Part shown: positions 1-11,510 of the stretch, piece after piece
Layout: every line of letters begins with the position of its first letter
How positions within the stretch are numbered: position 1 is the stretch's first letter
NCBI RefSeq assembly: GCF_947179165.1
Contig: NC_077243.1
Location: 35,538,001-35,602,000, forward strand
Direction: 5' to 3'
DNA: 64,000 nt
Origin: Solanum dulcamara
Lineage: Eukaryota; Streptophyta; Magnoliopsida; Solanales; Solanaceae
Notes under the pieces: generated by a model
The model's database searches: none
The model's input: the letters and a program-made list of their open reading frames with translations, nothing else
Told to the model about the DNA's origin: nothing
Translations under genes and position numbers: made by a program

Positions 1-1291
1 GTGTACCTGTAGCGTACATAAGGGTGATCAAGGACATGTACAAGGGTGCCAAAACCAGGGTAAGGACAGTAGGAGGGGACTCAAAACACTTCCCAGTTGT
101 GATGGGGTTGCATCAAGGATCAACTCTTAGTCCATTCCTATTTGCCTTGGTGATGGATGGATTGACGCGACAAATTCAAGGTAAGGTGCCATGGTGTACG
201 CTTTTTGCGGATGACATAGTCCTCATTGATGAGACTCGTAGCAGAGTTAACGCTAAGCTGGAAGATTGGAGATGCACCTTGGAGTCTAAAGGGTTTAAGC
301 TGAGTAGGACCAAGACAGAGTACCTAGAGTGCAAGTTCAGTGAGACACCTCAGGAGGTTGGCGCGGAAGTTAGGCTCGGGGACCAAGCCATCCAAAAGAA
401 AAGTAGTTTTAAGTACCTTGGTTCTATCATGCAAGGCAGCGGGGAGATCGACGAGGATGTCACACATCATATTGGGGCAGGATGGATGAAATAGAGGCTT
501 GCCTCCGGTGTGTTATGTGACAAGATGGTGCCACCACAACTTAAGGGTAAGTTCTACAAAGTGGTGGTTAGACCAGCTATGTTACATGGTGCGGAGTGTT
601 GGCCAGTTAAGGTCTCCCACATGCAAAAGATGAAAGTTTCCGAGATGAGAATGTTGAGATGGATGTGTGGGCATACCATGAGCGGCAGGATTAGAAATGA
701 GGCTATTCGAGACAAGGTAGGAGTGTCCTCGGTGGAAGACAAGATGCGGGAAATGCGACTGAGATGGTTTGGACATGTGAAGAGGAGAGTCCCAGATGCA
801 CCAGTGCAGAGATGTGAGAGGTTGTCCATGGATGGTTTCAGAAGAGGTAGGGGTAGGCTGAAGAAATATTGGGGAGAGGTGATCAGACAGGACATGGCGC
901 ATTTACGACTTACCTAGGACATGACCATAGATAGGATGGTGTGGAGGACACACATTAGGGTAGAAGGCTAGTACATAGTGGCTTTATTCCCCCTTATTTG
1001 TAGGCGTATTAATGCACTATGATTTCTTGTACTCTAATTTATGTTATTTATGGTATTTATGTTATTATCTAATAATATCTACTGTTTTTGTGCTTTGATT
1101 ATACTACTGTTTGGACCGCTTTTGTTATCTACTTATCTACTTTAATATTCTTGTCTGGCCTTTTTTTATGCTTCTATTGAGCCGAGGATCTTTCAGAAAT
1201 ACCCGTCCTACATTGGTAGGAGTCAGGTCTGCGTACACTTTACCCTCCCCAGACCCCATGATGTGGGATTTCACTGGGTTGTTGTTGTTGT
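1..1291 (+). mobile_element. RTE-type LINE, 3' part, inserted in the Ogre 3' LTR
   Basis: Aligns without large gaps with the last 1.3 kb or so of the full-length LINE at 25847-29530: RT catalytic region, C-terminal domain, 3' UTR and the (TTG)n tail ending at about 1290. The typical 3' end (TCTGCGTACA, CCCCAGACCCCA, then TTTCACTGGG and TTG repeats) is present. At the junction the Ogre LTR resumes at TAGACATGAT. The same LTR bases run uninterrupted at 22652, which is the empty site. Whether the 5' end is truncated or merely outside the window is unknown. Confidence 0.9.
3..971 (+). pseudogene. RTE LINE reverse transcriptase, C-terminal part, two stops
   Basis: The frame is open from base 3, so the apparent GTG and ATG starts at 24 and 510 are internal codons. 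It contains RT motif B ([11 protein letters not shown]), motif C (LFADDIVLI) and the RTE C-terminal region ([11 protein letters not shown] ... [12 protein letters not shown]). Comparison with the intact copy shows a TAG at 492-494 replacing a Trp codon (WMKW), a G-to-A change. A second TAG at 915-917 lies where the intact copy has GAG. The frame then continues to its natural end near 971 (THIRVEG). Loss of function is certain; the insertion's age is not. Confidence 0.88.
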
Positions 1292-3033
1292 AGACATGAT
1301 TTCAAAAACAGAATAACATGATGAATATTTATTAGAACCCTATGGGCATGACTTCTACACATAATGTTATAAAAAAAATATTTATGAAGGCCTAATATCT
1401 ATTTAATTGGCATATTAGAATTATAATACCTATAAACATGATTTGTTATATGATAAAATATGCTAGAAATATTGTTAAAACCCATGACCCACTAGGCTCA
1501 AAATATTTTTGCCGACATGGTTTCTATATGCTTGAAATAATATTAAACCCTATAAACGATACCTAGGTGATTAGCATGTTGAAATTTATTTTAAATGCTA
1601 TTTATAGACATGGTGTCTAAATGAAATGATATGTTGAAAATTCATTAAAATTGTAGGCATGGTTTTAAAATAGAATAACATGACAAATATTTATCAAATC
1701 CTATAGACATGATCTCTATATATAAAATTATAATAAACATGTGTTATAATTCCAGAGACATGGTTTAAATATAAGGTGCTGAAATATTTATTAAGAATCT
1801 AAAGGTATGATTTTTTATTAATAATATTATACTAAAAAATATTTATAACGGCCTAGACATGAATTCTACATAACAGATAAACTATTTATTAACTTAAATG
1901 CATGATTTATATATTGACCACTCTACATTAAACATGATTTCTATATGGTTAACCTATTAGACATTAAATCTCATGGTCATGGCTTCTAAATGACATACAT
2001 ATTCTAATGTAAGCTTGATTATTTCGACAATTATTTTAATAATATGAGTTGAAGATTTTAGTTTAAATTAGACAAATATAAACATGTACAAGTTATACAA
2101 ATCATTTTTTTTTGAAATTCATGTTCGTAATGTACAAGAAGACAATATTAGAACAAAATTTATTGACATAGTGATTTAGACCATTTTCCAATTACATACA
2201 CAAATACCTATGGAGAATAATATTCAAACCCAAGCATAAATTTAATCTAGGCATGATGGTGATGGCATAATTTTAATAATTACATACAAACCTTAACTAA
2301 TTAGCCGTACTTATCTAGCTCACATACATTTAACACATGAGTTGAAAAATAAAATAAATGCAGTTAGCACGTTAGTTCCCCTTCTCTTAGACTATCCCCA
2401 ATTTCATTATTATTATGTAGAGTAGAGTTTACAAGATTATTACAAAATTAAAACAAAAGGTAAGTGAATAAATAATAAAAAAAATGTAAACGAAATAATG
2501 ACATCTTAAACCTTCGTTCGCAACTCCTCGTGTCTAGAACTTTGAAGTTCAAACCCTGCTAAATCATAAAGAAAATACAACCAATATACAAATATATATA
2601 GAGGAATATCATGATTATATAATTTTGCTACAACAAAGCAAACAAATAAAGCGAGAACACATTTCAAAATAATAAACCAATATATCAAAGAAAGTAGAAA
2701 CTAACCTGGATACTTCATGTATTTATTTTGACAAGATATAAGATGTAAGAACCTAAAGTAAAGACAATACAATAAAAATAGGAAAAGAAGTACTAACCGG
2801 TTAATATGAGTTTTATTAATATGCCAACGAAAAGCGGTAGCAATATTCGAGATCCAAACAAGTCGAAGTAGCAAAGAGGCAAAAGAAAGAATTTAAAAGC
2901 AATTAAGTATTTTATTAAAAGATTCTCTGAGTTCTAGTGTGCTGTGTTTGTTCTTGTTTTGTGTTCGTCGTTTTTTCTTCTTCTTTGTATTTGCTCTTGT
3001 GTTTCTCCTCTTTAGATAAATATGAAGGGTCTC

Positions 3034-3041
3034 CTTTTATA
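3034..3041 (-). promoter_or_regulatory. Candidate TATA box of the Ogre LTR (3' copy)
   Basis: The minus strand reads CACTATAAAAGGAG, a good TATA box. The paralogous site in the 5' LTR (24397-24404) reads TATAAAAT, so the copy positioned to drive the element has lost the consensus base. Transcription would start some 25-35 bases further left. The assignment rests on the motif only. Confidence 0.45.
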
Positions 3042-3889
3042 GTGATAAGAAGACAATCAAGAAAAATCTCAGTCGCAATTTAGTCAAAGTTTTTTTTTCT
3101 CAATAAGTCATAGGAAGAAAATGCATATTTCAAAAGAAAATGACAAACTTTTCAACAACAAAATCAACCAAGATTCTTAACAGCAAAATCAATCAAATTT
3201 TCAAACACCAAATCAATTTAAATCAAAAAATATGAAAAAGTCAAGCTTAAAAGATAACTAAGCCTAAAAGTCCAAAACTCATGCTTAGAGGGGTCCACTA
3301 TTAATAAATTGTAGAAAAATAATCAATTAGGCAACAGTAAAGTAATATTTAACATAAATAGAATAACAAATATCAGTATCAATTACCCATATTATGAAAA
3401 GGAAAAATTATTAAAGAATATTACATCTTATCATAATTAGACTTCAAAATTAAATAATTAATTGACAAATTGAATTTCCAACAATTACACTAACACCAAG
3501 ATCTGTAAAACACATACCCAAATTAACAAGACTAATCAAACAAAGATGAAGGTTTCACCTATTTTGATAGGAGTAAACATAGCGTGGAACACTAACTAGA
3601 AGTTAATAAAACTTGACATCAAACAAAACTCATTTCATATTTCAGAATCACTGAGGACTAAACTTTGAAACAGATCCAACAGCCCACGCACATAATCTAA
3701 ATTTTAAGTAAGTGAACCAATTTTGTCTGTCAAAATCATAGACTTGAACATGTGTGTACAACAACAACAATTTAGAAGAACATGTATGGACAAACATCAA
3801 CCAAAACTTCAGTAAAATCAAACTAAACATCAAAATCTAATAATCAACTAACAGAAAACCAAAATTTAAAGTGATAGATTTTGATATCC

Positions 3890-4250
3890 AAATGAACATA
3901 CCCGGACGGATCTTAAGATCCGTCTTTGACAAATAATCTCTGATCGATTTGGAATTGAACCATGGCGACGTCACTGGCCGGAGTTGCCGTTGCTGCTATG
4001 TCTCTTCGCCGGTGGAGCTCGCTGTTGCAGCTGTTGTTGCTGGCGGCGCTAAAGGTGAGGCGTGACCGTGGCGCAGTGAGAAAAGAGAAGGCGCGGTGAT
4101 GGTGAGGGTGGAGGTGCGGTGGCTTGTGTGTGTCTTCTCTTCTCTTTGGAGAAGATGAAGATTATAGAGAGAGAGTTAGGGTGAGAGAGTTAGAGAGAGA
4201 GTGAGGTCTTTTTTTAAGAAAGAGGAAGAATAAGATAGTTTAGGGTTTTG
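3890..4250 (-). other. GC-rich exon-like block in the Ogre LTR (copy 1)
   Basis: Within AT-rich LTR the minus strand shows, in order, a telo-box (AAACCCTAA, 4240-4248), a pyrimidine-rich CTCTCTCT leader (4140-4200), GC-rich Ala/Ser/Thr-type coding-like sequence, then ATGGTTCAATTCCAAATC opening a short frame that ends DGS-stop just before CCGG|GTATGT, a 5' splice-site match. The block is repeated in the other LTR at 25255-25613. Telo-box plus CT-rich leader is typical of plant translation-gene promoters, so this may be captured host promoter and first-exon sequence. The host gene is not recognised. Confidence 0.4.
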
Positions 4251-5004
4251 GGGTGTAAAAGATAAGAATGAATGACAGCCGTTTGATCAATCAAACGAAT
4301 GGATGAGATTGAGATAAATAAAATAAAATAGACTACATTAAATTGGATTAGGCTATAATTATAATTATTTGTAAAAAATAAATGTCATCTAATCAATTAC
4401 CAAATACATGTTGAATAAGTAAAATCATAAATTTATCAAGTAATAATATTATATATAAAGTAAATATGCATGTACATACAATATAAAATATATGCGTATA
4501 CATACATATGTATATATAAAATGCCACATGTATATAGTATGTACTAAAAATAGATGTGTAATATATATTAACATAAACAAGTAAAATATATATTAAACTT
4601 AAATAATAACCTTTTCATATATATATGTACATAAAACCTATTAAAATAGATATGTAAACGTATATTATAAAATAGACTCAGTTAAGTGATATATATGGAT
4701 ACATGATGCAACATATGTATATAATGAATACTAAAATAGATGTATGACATATATATTAACTAAAATATATAATAAACTTAATTAAGTGATAACTTTATAT
4801 GCACATGCATATAAGACCTATAAAAATAGGTATACAACATGCATAAATCAATATGAATAAGTAAATTAATAAAATATACTTAGTTAAGTAATATTTTATA
4901 TAAAGAAAATACACACACATATAATATATACTAAATAACGGGAAATAATATTTGAATGTATGAAGCTTGTTACTTTGATTTTTTAATTAAGAATACCAAT
5001 AATG

Positions 5005-5007
5005 AAG

Positions 5008-5056
<49 letters not shown>
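5005..5056. repeat. AAT trinucleotide microsatellite
   Basis: A run of about 17 AAT units, followed by interrupted GGTAATGGTAATG. The paralogous position near 31205-31220 has only a poly-A stretch and three or four AAT units, so the run expanded or contracted after the two LTRs separated. The Asn-rich frame read across it is not a gene. Confidence 0.9.
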
Positions 5057-5058
<2 letters not shown>

Positions 5059-5270
5059 GTAATGGTAATGATAGTAGTAATAACAAACGAAATGTCGTAG
5101 AAATAAAATGTCAAAAATATACGGTTTATTGGGTAAAATAAAAATATAATTTTTTTATATATATATATGTTTTATATATAAGGAAATAATAATAAAAATA
5201 AAAATGCCTATCTATTAAGATAGTGATTTGAAAAGCAATTATATGTCGGTCAAAATTGGGTGTCAACAGC

Positions 5271-5290
5271 TTGCCCCTTCTTTTCTTGGG
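5271..5290 (-). promoter_or_regulatory. Polypurine tract of the Ogre element
   Basis: On the minus strand CCCAAGAAAAGAAGGGGCAA lies two bases upstream of the 3' LTR start at 5268. It is purine-rich and in the right place to prime plus-strand DNA synthesis. Confidence 0.75.
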
Positions 5291-6115
5291 AATGAGGGAT
5301 GAATTGACGAGCAAAGAAATTTGACGGAGTAGCCGATTTTGTCCGACCGATGGGATAAACTCGGAGGGACCCAATGAAATGAGTGAGAGTTGCAAAAATA
5401 TTGCGGCTGAGACTTCAATTTCAAGTTGCCTACATATATCTGGTTATACGAGAATCAGGCCGTGTGTAGTTCTTGATGGTAGAATCACAACAAATTTTGA
5501 TCGAATTCAAAATTTGCCCCAGTGTTGGATTATGGTAACACTGAGTTCTTCCAAGTGATAATATACGAAGATGTTAGCTCGAATAGAACAAATATGATCA
5601 ACGCTCGAACCAAGGTTATTAGCATATTCTAGGATGTGGAAAATCAGGTTGGAGGTAATTCTAAGAAACCAACTCGGAATGAGAAATGCTCCATAGTAAT
5701 TGCTACTGAAGACCTATGGGAGAGAAAAGAGCAGGGATTTTCAAAACAAATTTCCCCAGTATCGAATCATGGTGATGCCGAGATATGAAAGAGTTATACA
5801 TAAAATTCAAATCAAAAACTTGGAAAATCGAGTCTAGTTGAGTTTTGAAATAGAATCCTTGGTGTAGCTAGGGGTGCTTGACATTCCACTAGCTTGCTCT
5901 AGTTTTTTGCTTAAAGGGAGTTTCATGTTGTAATGCGGTGTCCTGCAAAATAGGTAAAAGGGTGAAAAGTACCTGTCACAGTTCAAAATGATAGATTGAA
6001 ATATTAATGTAAAGAGTAAAGTGTAGCTGTCCAAATAATTGTTGATGTCTATTTTGTGGGATGAATGGGATGTAAGCAAAAGTAACTGATAATGTAAAAC
6101 CTCCATCTGTCAGAG
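5291..6115 (-). other. Ogre 3' untranslated region, proximal part
   Basis: No coding frame is supported here. Near 5415-5480 there is a diverged copy of the GTTGCCTAC ... AATCAGG ... GTAGTTC module seen three times at 9706-9990. It is separated from that group by the tandem arrays and the solo LTR. Confidence 0.5.
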
Positions 6116-6600
6116 TGATTATAATGTAACGCCTGTATCCGGCTGTGTAAAGCTTGTAATGTAATACTTGTATCTGGCGGTATAGAGCTTGTAAATGTAA
6201 TGCCTGTATTAGGCGGTGTAGAGATTATAAATATAATGCCTGTATCCGGCGATGTAAAGACTGGTAATATAACGCCTATATCCGGTAGTGTAAAACTTGT
6301 AAATGTAGCGCCTGTATCCGGCGGTGTGAAACTTGTAATGTAACGCCTGTATTCGGTGATGTAAAACTTATAGTGTAACGCCTGTATCCAGCGATGTAAA
6401 AACTTGTAGTGTAATGCCTGTATCCGGTGGTGTAGAGATTGTAAATGTAACGCCTATATCCGGGGATGTAAAAACTTGTAAATGTAACGCCTGTATTCGG
6501 CGGTGTAAAACTTGTAAATGTACCGCCTGTATCCGGCGGTGTAAAACTTGTAAATGTAACGCCTATATCTGGCGGTGTGAAACTTGTAGGGTAAAATTTA
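6116..6600. repeat. Tandem array, about 13 copies of a 35-36 bp unit
   Basis: The unit is roughly GTAAATGTAACGCCTGTATCCGGCGGTGTAAAACTT, with copies differing at a few positions and by one or two bases in length. It lies in the 3' untranslated part of the Ogre element. Because 36 is a multiple of three, one frame reads as a Cys-rich repeat protein (CKCNACIRRCKT) at 6414-6638; I treat that as a repeat artefact. Confidence 0.92.
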
Positions 6601-6629
6601 ACTATAGATGTACAACGTTGTTATATACA

Positions 6630-6895
6630 TGCTCTTGATCGGCGGAGTTTGACGAGGTTTGCTATGTACACCTCCAGACGGCGGAGTATGGACGGCATTT
6701 GCTATATACAATTTCCGATCGGTAGAGTTTGAATGGTGTTAGCTATATACATCCTCCAATCGACAGAGTTTGAACGGTATTAGATGGCATTCTCCAATCG
6801 AGGGAGCTTATTCGATGCAGTTAGACGATATTCTCCAACGGAGGCGTTGTTGATGAGGTTAGATGACAAGCTCCAATTAAGGGAGTTATATTTGA
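6630..6895. repeat. Second, degenerate tandem array, unit about 50 bp
   Basis: Five to six diverged units share CTCCAATCG(A/G)(C/G)(A/G)GAGTTTGA followed by a variable TTAGCTATATACA segment. It follows the 36-bp array directly and is cut on the right by the solo LTR at 6917. Two unrelated arrays side by side fit the hypervariable 3' UTR known for Tat/Ogre elements. Confidence 0.7.
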
Positions 6896-7483
6896 CAAAA
6901 GTAAACTATCCTATTTTGTAACAACCCCTAAAATATTGTATGTCGGTATTTCAATTCTCGATGAAAATAATACAGCCTCTGTATTTTGGGCATAACTCTT
7001 CATAGGTTGGTCCAAATTAAGTGATTCAAATTTCTGGGTAATCACAACATCCTTACCTACAACTTTTATGAAGAACATAACTACAAATGCGGAGTATAAG
7101 TAGGTCAAATAAATTAATCTTTGCAAGATATAGTGCTGTAACGGAATTGAGTGTTGATAGAAGAAAATTCATATCTCACTGTAGGTTGCTCCAAATTGGT
7201 TGATTCTTGAACGATATGCAACTAGACTTCCATATCTACAATTCTTATGAAGACACAAAATCCTAATAAGGAATTTATCTTATTCAAACGCAGCTTCGAA
7301 AACGAGTATTCTGTTAAAAAGAACTCATCTTACCTACCATGGAAACATCTAGATGCATTTGACATCATGCATGACATAAATTGTCCTCCATTTAACATCA
7401 TCCATGACATCAATATATTCCATTAAATTTTCAGATTTTTCTTTATAATTATTTTATTTATTGTTAGGTCCCTCTTTCCCACC

Positions 7484-7491
7484 TATAAATA
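7484..7491 (+). promoter_or_regulatory. TATA box of solo LTR A
   Basis: CCCACCTATAAATACCCACC is an excellent plant TATA box. The identical string occurs at 52346-52353 in the LTR starting at 51779, although the surrounding sequence differs. A pyrimidine-rich leader of about 200 nt follows, up to the 5' splice-like site at 7702. Confidence 0.65.
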
Positions 7492-8618
7492 CCCACCTTA
7501 TTTCCTCATTTTATTCATCAAGCTTTCTTAAGCATTTCTTCTCTCTATATACTTCTTCTCAAATATAGTTTTAGTTTTAGTAGTATAAAAATACTACTCC
7601 GGTGATTCTTATACTCCGGGTAGTACACAAAACGCTCCGGCGAGAAGAAAAGGCTAGGGGTCCAAGAGTTTTCCAATTCGGAGTAAACCTTCGGATTTAA
7701 GGTATGTAAGGCTTTCATAGCATTGGATTGAGTTCGTCCATGCGCCCAATATTTAAATTCATTATAATTGAGTTATGGTTGAGTTTTATCCAAATCTTGA
7801 ATTCTAAATGAATTAATTCTTCTTCTATTGAGTTTGATATATTTATGCATTAATATTATTATTATTGTTATCTCTCATATTATTGGAATTATTGTTCATG
7901 GCTACTTTCCCATGAATCCTAATTGATTTGATGTTCATGAATATTTTTACACATGTTTTGAGTAAAGATGTTGGCTTTTTATTATTTTTATTGATAAAAA
8001 GAGAGTTATATGAATTAATACTATATATGTATTTTATTGAGTTTTGAAAGAGCAAAAGAGTTGAATTTGAATGAATTTGAGAAAATGATATTTTGAGCAA
8101 GATGTTTTGATGAGATGAAAATGATGTTTTTGGAAGTATAATGATTGATGAACATGAAATGAGATAAGTTTGATGATTTAAATTAAAGTCCAATGAGACT
8201 AGATGATGAGTTTAATATGAGCACATATTTTGGGAGTAGTATTGAGCACCGAGTTGGGTAAGAGTTTAATTTACTCAAACTCCAGAACTACGTAGCCAGC
8301 GTAGGATGGAGGATATGCCTCTTAAGTCCCAAAAAGAGGACTTTGATGAATGGATCCAAGATGGTGATGTCCTTTACCCTAGCAAGGTATTGGATGGATG
8401 TGGCAACGACATCGCTTCGTTGTATCATCGCTAGCTCATAAGTGATAGTTGTCGGTTAGAGAAACTCCCAACTGAGTAAGCATTGTTTATTACTATTATT
8501 TTTATATTTTAAACTTGCATTACATATTGATGTTGAGATAATGTTGAGTTTTGAGCTGAGTTTTCTCGAGAGGAGTTTATTGATATTTGTCCTTACCTTC
8601 CTGCCATTTTATATACTC

Positions 8619-8736
8619 GTACATTCCACGTACTGACGTCATTCGACCTACATCGTTTTATGATGCAGATACAGGTGTTAGAGATCCTCAACAGGCGCAT
8701 CGTTGAAGATCATTTCTTTTCAGCTATTTGGTGAGT
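8619..8736 (+). other. Splice-like cassette in solo LTR A: hairpin, branch point, AG, 62-nt block, GTGAGT
   Basis: GTACATTCCACGTAC can fold on itself and runs into CTGAC, a CTNAY branch-point match. AG of TGATGCAG follows about 32 nt later at 8667-8668, then 62 nt, then TTTG|GTGAGT at 8731. With the donor-like site at 7702 this outlines a 967-nt intron and a small second exon. The same layout recurs in every LTR family in the window. Splicing itself is inferred, not shown. Confidence 0.5.
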
Positions 8737-9065
8737 CCTTCTTGTATTCGAAGGAACTCCTTATCCTTTTATTATTGTTGAGTGTGATGTTTCTTTTGAG
8801 GTAGCCATGGACATGTCATTGGCACCATCTAAGAGTATTAGAGGCTTCATAGACAGAGTTTGATGATGTAATCGGAATAGTTCTCCTTAGAAACTACTTC
8901 TTCTAAGAATTATCTATTTTTCCTTTGATTATGACAAGCCCACATTAGTATTATTAAGTCTTCCGCTGATGAACAAATGAGTAATGAGACCAAGTGGTTC
9001 TCTCGGAAGCCAAAGATGGTTTCTGAGTGCCGGCCACGCCTAGGGTACCCTCTTGGGGCGTGACA

Positions 9066-10021
9066 TATTTGTCCTATGGGGGGCCCCTTGTCTTCAGTGT
9101 TTTGATCCAGATCTTGATCGCACCTGCAAAGAATTAAAAGGAAATCTCTTAGGAAGCAAATCCAAGTATAAAGTATTTCCGATAAATAAGGTAAGGAAAA
9201 AATATTTTGGCTTATAATTTTGAGAAGTCGAATGGCGTCTTCCGTCATCCTCTAGACTTGAGGTTGTCTTCCTCGATCTTCTGTTTTCCTGCACTCAAAG
9301 AAAATTTTAGTTTGGGAGGGGGTGTTGATTTGTATCGACTCGCTGATTCAGGCCTCATCATCGGCAAACTCCAATACTTCTATAGTCCATAGTATCTTAA
9401 CCTTGAGACTTAGTAGGTGGAATAGTAAAAAAGCATTTTTTAAGTAAATAAATGAATTAAAAAATAATAGTTTGTTCTTTAACGGAGGAGTATATCATAT
9501 GTATATTATGTATATATATATATATGTATAGAGAGAGAGAGAGAGTAATCCTTGATCACTTAAGGTTATGATATGCTTTGGAGTCCATCATGCTTCTCCA
9601 TATACAAATGTAATCTTTCTTGTAGTCTTGTCTTCTGACGACACTTCTCTTGACTCGTTCGCGAGATCCTTCATGTTCTAATGATACCTAACTAAAGGTG
9701 AGTTTTCTAAGGTATGACCGAACCCTTAAGGTTGCCTATGTATCCCCAAATGGGAATCAAGTCTGTACATAGTTCGAGGACGATAGAAAAGTAAAACTAT
9801 GAAGAGACCGAATCCGAAAAGGATTGCCTACTTATTCCGCCAAGGGAAGTCAGGTTGAGCGTAGTTCTGAATACATGAAAATGAGGTTTTTGGGCTTTTT
9901 AAGAGAGGACCGAATCCGATGTGGGCTACCTAAGTACCCCACCATGGGAATTCAGGTCGAGATGTAGTTCTGTTTTACACAGAATGTGAGAGTAAAAAAA
10001 TGAAAGCCAGTCTTGATGTCT
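9066..10021 (-). other. Ogre 3' untranslated region, distal part, with three diverged ~90-bp repeats
   Basis: Between the integrase stop and the solo LTR. From about 9706 to 9990 three diverged units share GACCGAA(C/T)CC ... TTGCCTA ... GGGAA(T)TCAGGT ... TAGTTC. A (TA)n(GA)n microsatellite lies at about 9505-9546. No coding frame here is credible. Confidence 0.6.
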
Positions 10022-10910
10022 TCAAATGTAGTACTTCTTGATGGAGTTTGAGTTGATTAGATTCGTGCTCACTATGCCGTCCATTTCTGCCAAAATTATT
10101 GCTCCTCCAGATAATACTCTATGAACCATGTAAAGACCTTGCTAGTTTGGTGTGAATTTCCCCTTAGCTTCTCATTGGTGAGGGAATATCTTCTTCAATA
10201 CTAATTATCCCTGTGGAAGTTCTGATTGTGGTACGATAACCGAGCAAAGCATATGGTAACTTCTCGTGCCATTGTCTGTGACTATCCATTATTTTCCTCA
10301 AAATCTTCTTGATATTTTTGTTTGCTGCTTCAACTGCTCCATTCATCTGTGGCCGATAAGTTATGGAATTTCGATGAGTAATCTTAAACCACTCACAAAT
10401 TTCCTTCAGAAGATCGCTGTTGAGATTGGCCGCATTATCTGTTATAATTGATTCTGGAATCTCAAACCGACAAATGATATTGTTGCGAACAAAATCTGCC
10501 ACAACTTTCTTAGTTACTGCCTTATATGTCAAAGCTTCGACCTATTTTGTGAAATAATCGATAGCCACAAGGATGAAATAATGACCATTTGATGCAGGAG
10601 GCTCTATGGGTCCAATCACATCCTTGCCCCAAGCGATAAATGGCCATGGGGAACCCATAACATTAAGCTCATTTGGTGGAAATCGTATAAAATCTCCATG
10701 CACTTGGCATTGATGACATTTCTGCACGTATCGAATGCTATCTCTCTCCATGGTCATCCAAAAATATTCAGCTCTTAAGATCTTCTTAGCTAGAGTGAAC
10801 CCATTCATATGAGGTCCATATGTTCCTGCGTTTATTTCTTCTAAAAGTCTCGTCGCTTCTTTGGCGTCAACACATCTCAGCAATCCTAAATCTGGAGTAC
10901 TCCTATACAG
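10022..10910 (-). pseudogene. Ogre integrase (decayed, C-terminus internally deleted)
   Basis: The N-terminal zinc region has GPHMNG and C620/C623 (CHQC; numbering from the Met at 12575), but the first zinc His is replaced by Asn (INAGTYGPH). The core keeps D (GKDVIGP), D (IITDNAAN) and E (AVEAANK). TAG at 10542-10544 replaces Trp in FTKW. After about 10164 (TTIRTSTG) roughly 90 residues are missing. The end of the GPY/F-type region then appears in another frame, with strings like VHRVLSGGA and LAEMDG and an ending KKYYI-stop at about 10022. It lies downstream of the additional RNase H, as in Tat elements. It cannot encode a working integrase. Confidence 0.85.
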
Positions 10911-11135
10911 GATTTCTCCATTAAGAAAGAAATGATTGGACATTCTTCTTAAAGTCTGTTTCTGCTTGCTCATGGCATTTTCAGAGTATTCATGTGCCTC
11001 TATCAATCTCTTGATGTCATAGTACCATGGTCTTCCATCCACTTCCTCAAAAATATGAAAACAATACACATGTCTATCATGTAATTTTACTTCAATAGGG
11101 TCGATGTAATTCTTGTCCGGATGCTGAATCATATA

Positions 11136-11510
11136 GGATATTGTCGCCAAAGCATCGGTAAATTCATTTTGAGCTTGAGGGACATGTTTGAATTCAATAC
11201 TTGTGAATCTCCTACTCAACTCCTTTATGCAATGCAAATAAGAAAGGATCTTCACATTCTTAGTAGCCCATTCTCCTTGCACCTGATGAACTAATAAGTG
11301 AGAATCGCCTATGACCGAAAGCTCTTTGATGTTCATGTCTATGGCCATTCTAAGCCCGAGAATACAAGCTTCATACTCTACCATGTTATTGGTACAATCA
11401 AACCTAATCTTGGCCGAAATTGGATAATATTGATCTATTTCTGAAATTAAAACTGCTCCTATTCCAATTCCCTTGGAATTTGATGCTCCATCAAAAAACA
11501 TCCTCCAACC
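11136..11510 (-). pseudogene. Additional (archaeal-type) RNase H domain of the Ogre polyprotein
   Basis: Residues about 356-480 of the frame beginning at 12575 contain FDGASNSKG, MVEYEA, GDSHLLVHQ and FTDALA, supplying the D-E-D-D pattern of RNase H. It sits between the ordinary retroviral RNase H and integrase. A second RNase H in this position defines the Tat lineage among plant Ty3-gypsy elements. This stretch is open with all four acidic residues in place, but it sits in a polyprotein broken elsewhere. Confidence 0.85.

Larger units (their letters stand above)
1291..5268 (-). repeat. Ogre 3' LTR (left copy, partial)
   Basis: Matches the 5' LTR at 22652-31419 throughout once the two LINEs there are removed. 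On the minus strand it starts TGTTGACACCC at 5268. The part matching 21226-22651 lies left of the LINE at 1-1291, outside the window. It differs from the other copy by scattered substitutions and by microsatellite length: a long AAT run at about 5005-5056 and a short AT run near 4690. This copy keeps the pre-insertion sites of both LINEs found in the other LTR (near 4480 and 4833-4854). Confidence 0.9.
6917..9065 (+). mobile_element. Solo LTR (family A), TSD TATTT
   Basis: Starts TGTAACAACCCC and ends GGGGCGTGACA, flanked by perfect TATTT repeats at 6912-6916 and 9066-9070. There is no internal domain, so it is a solo LTR left by LTR-LTR recombination, inserted in the 3' region of the Ogre element. 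Inside: TATA box (7484-7491), leader, 5' splice-like AAG|GTATGTAAG at 7702, hairpin with CTGAC at 8619-8637, TGATGCAG at 8668, a 62-nt exon-like block, and GTGAGTCC at 8731. The 3' half resembles the Tekay LTRs at 37291 and 44800; the 5' half resembles the LTR at 51779. Confidence 0.9.

Noticed and set aside
4956..5141. Asn-rich 61-residue frame
   Set aside because: It reads through the AAT microsatellite in an LTR; the paralogous LTR does not keep it.
6414..6638. Cys-rich 74-residue frame (CKCNACIRRCKT repeats)
   Set aside because: It is a translation of the 36-bp tandem array; the regular spacing comes from the repeat, and copies with other lengths break the frame.
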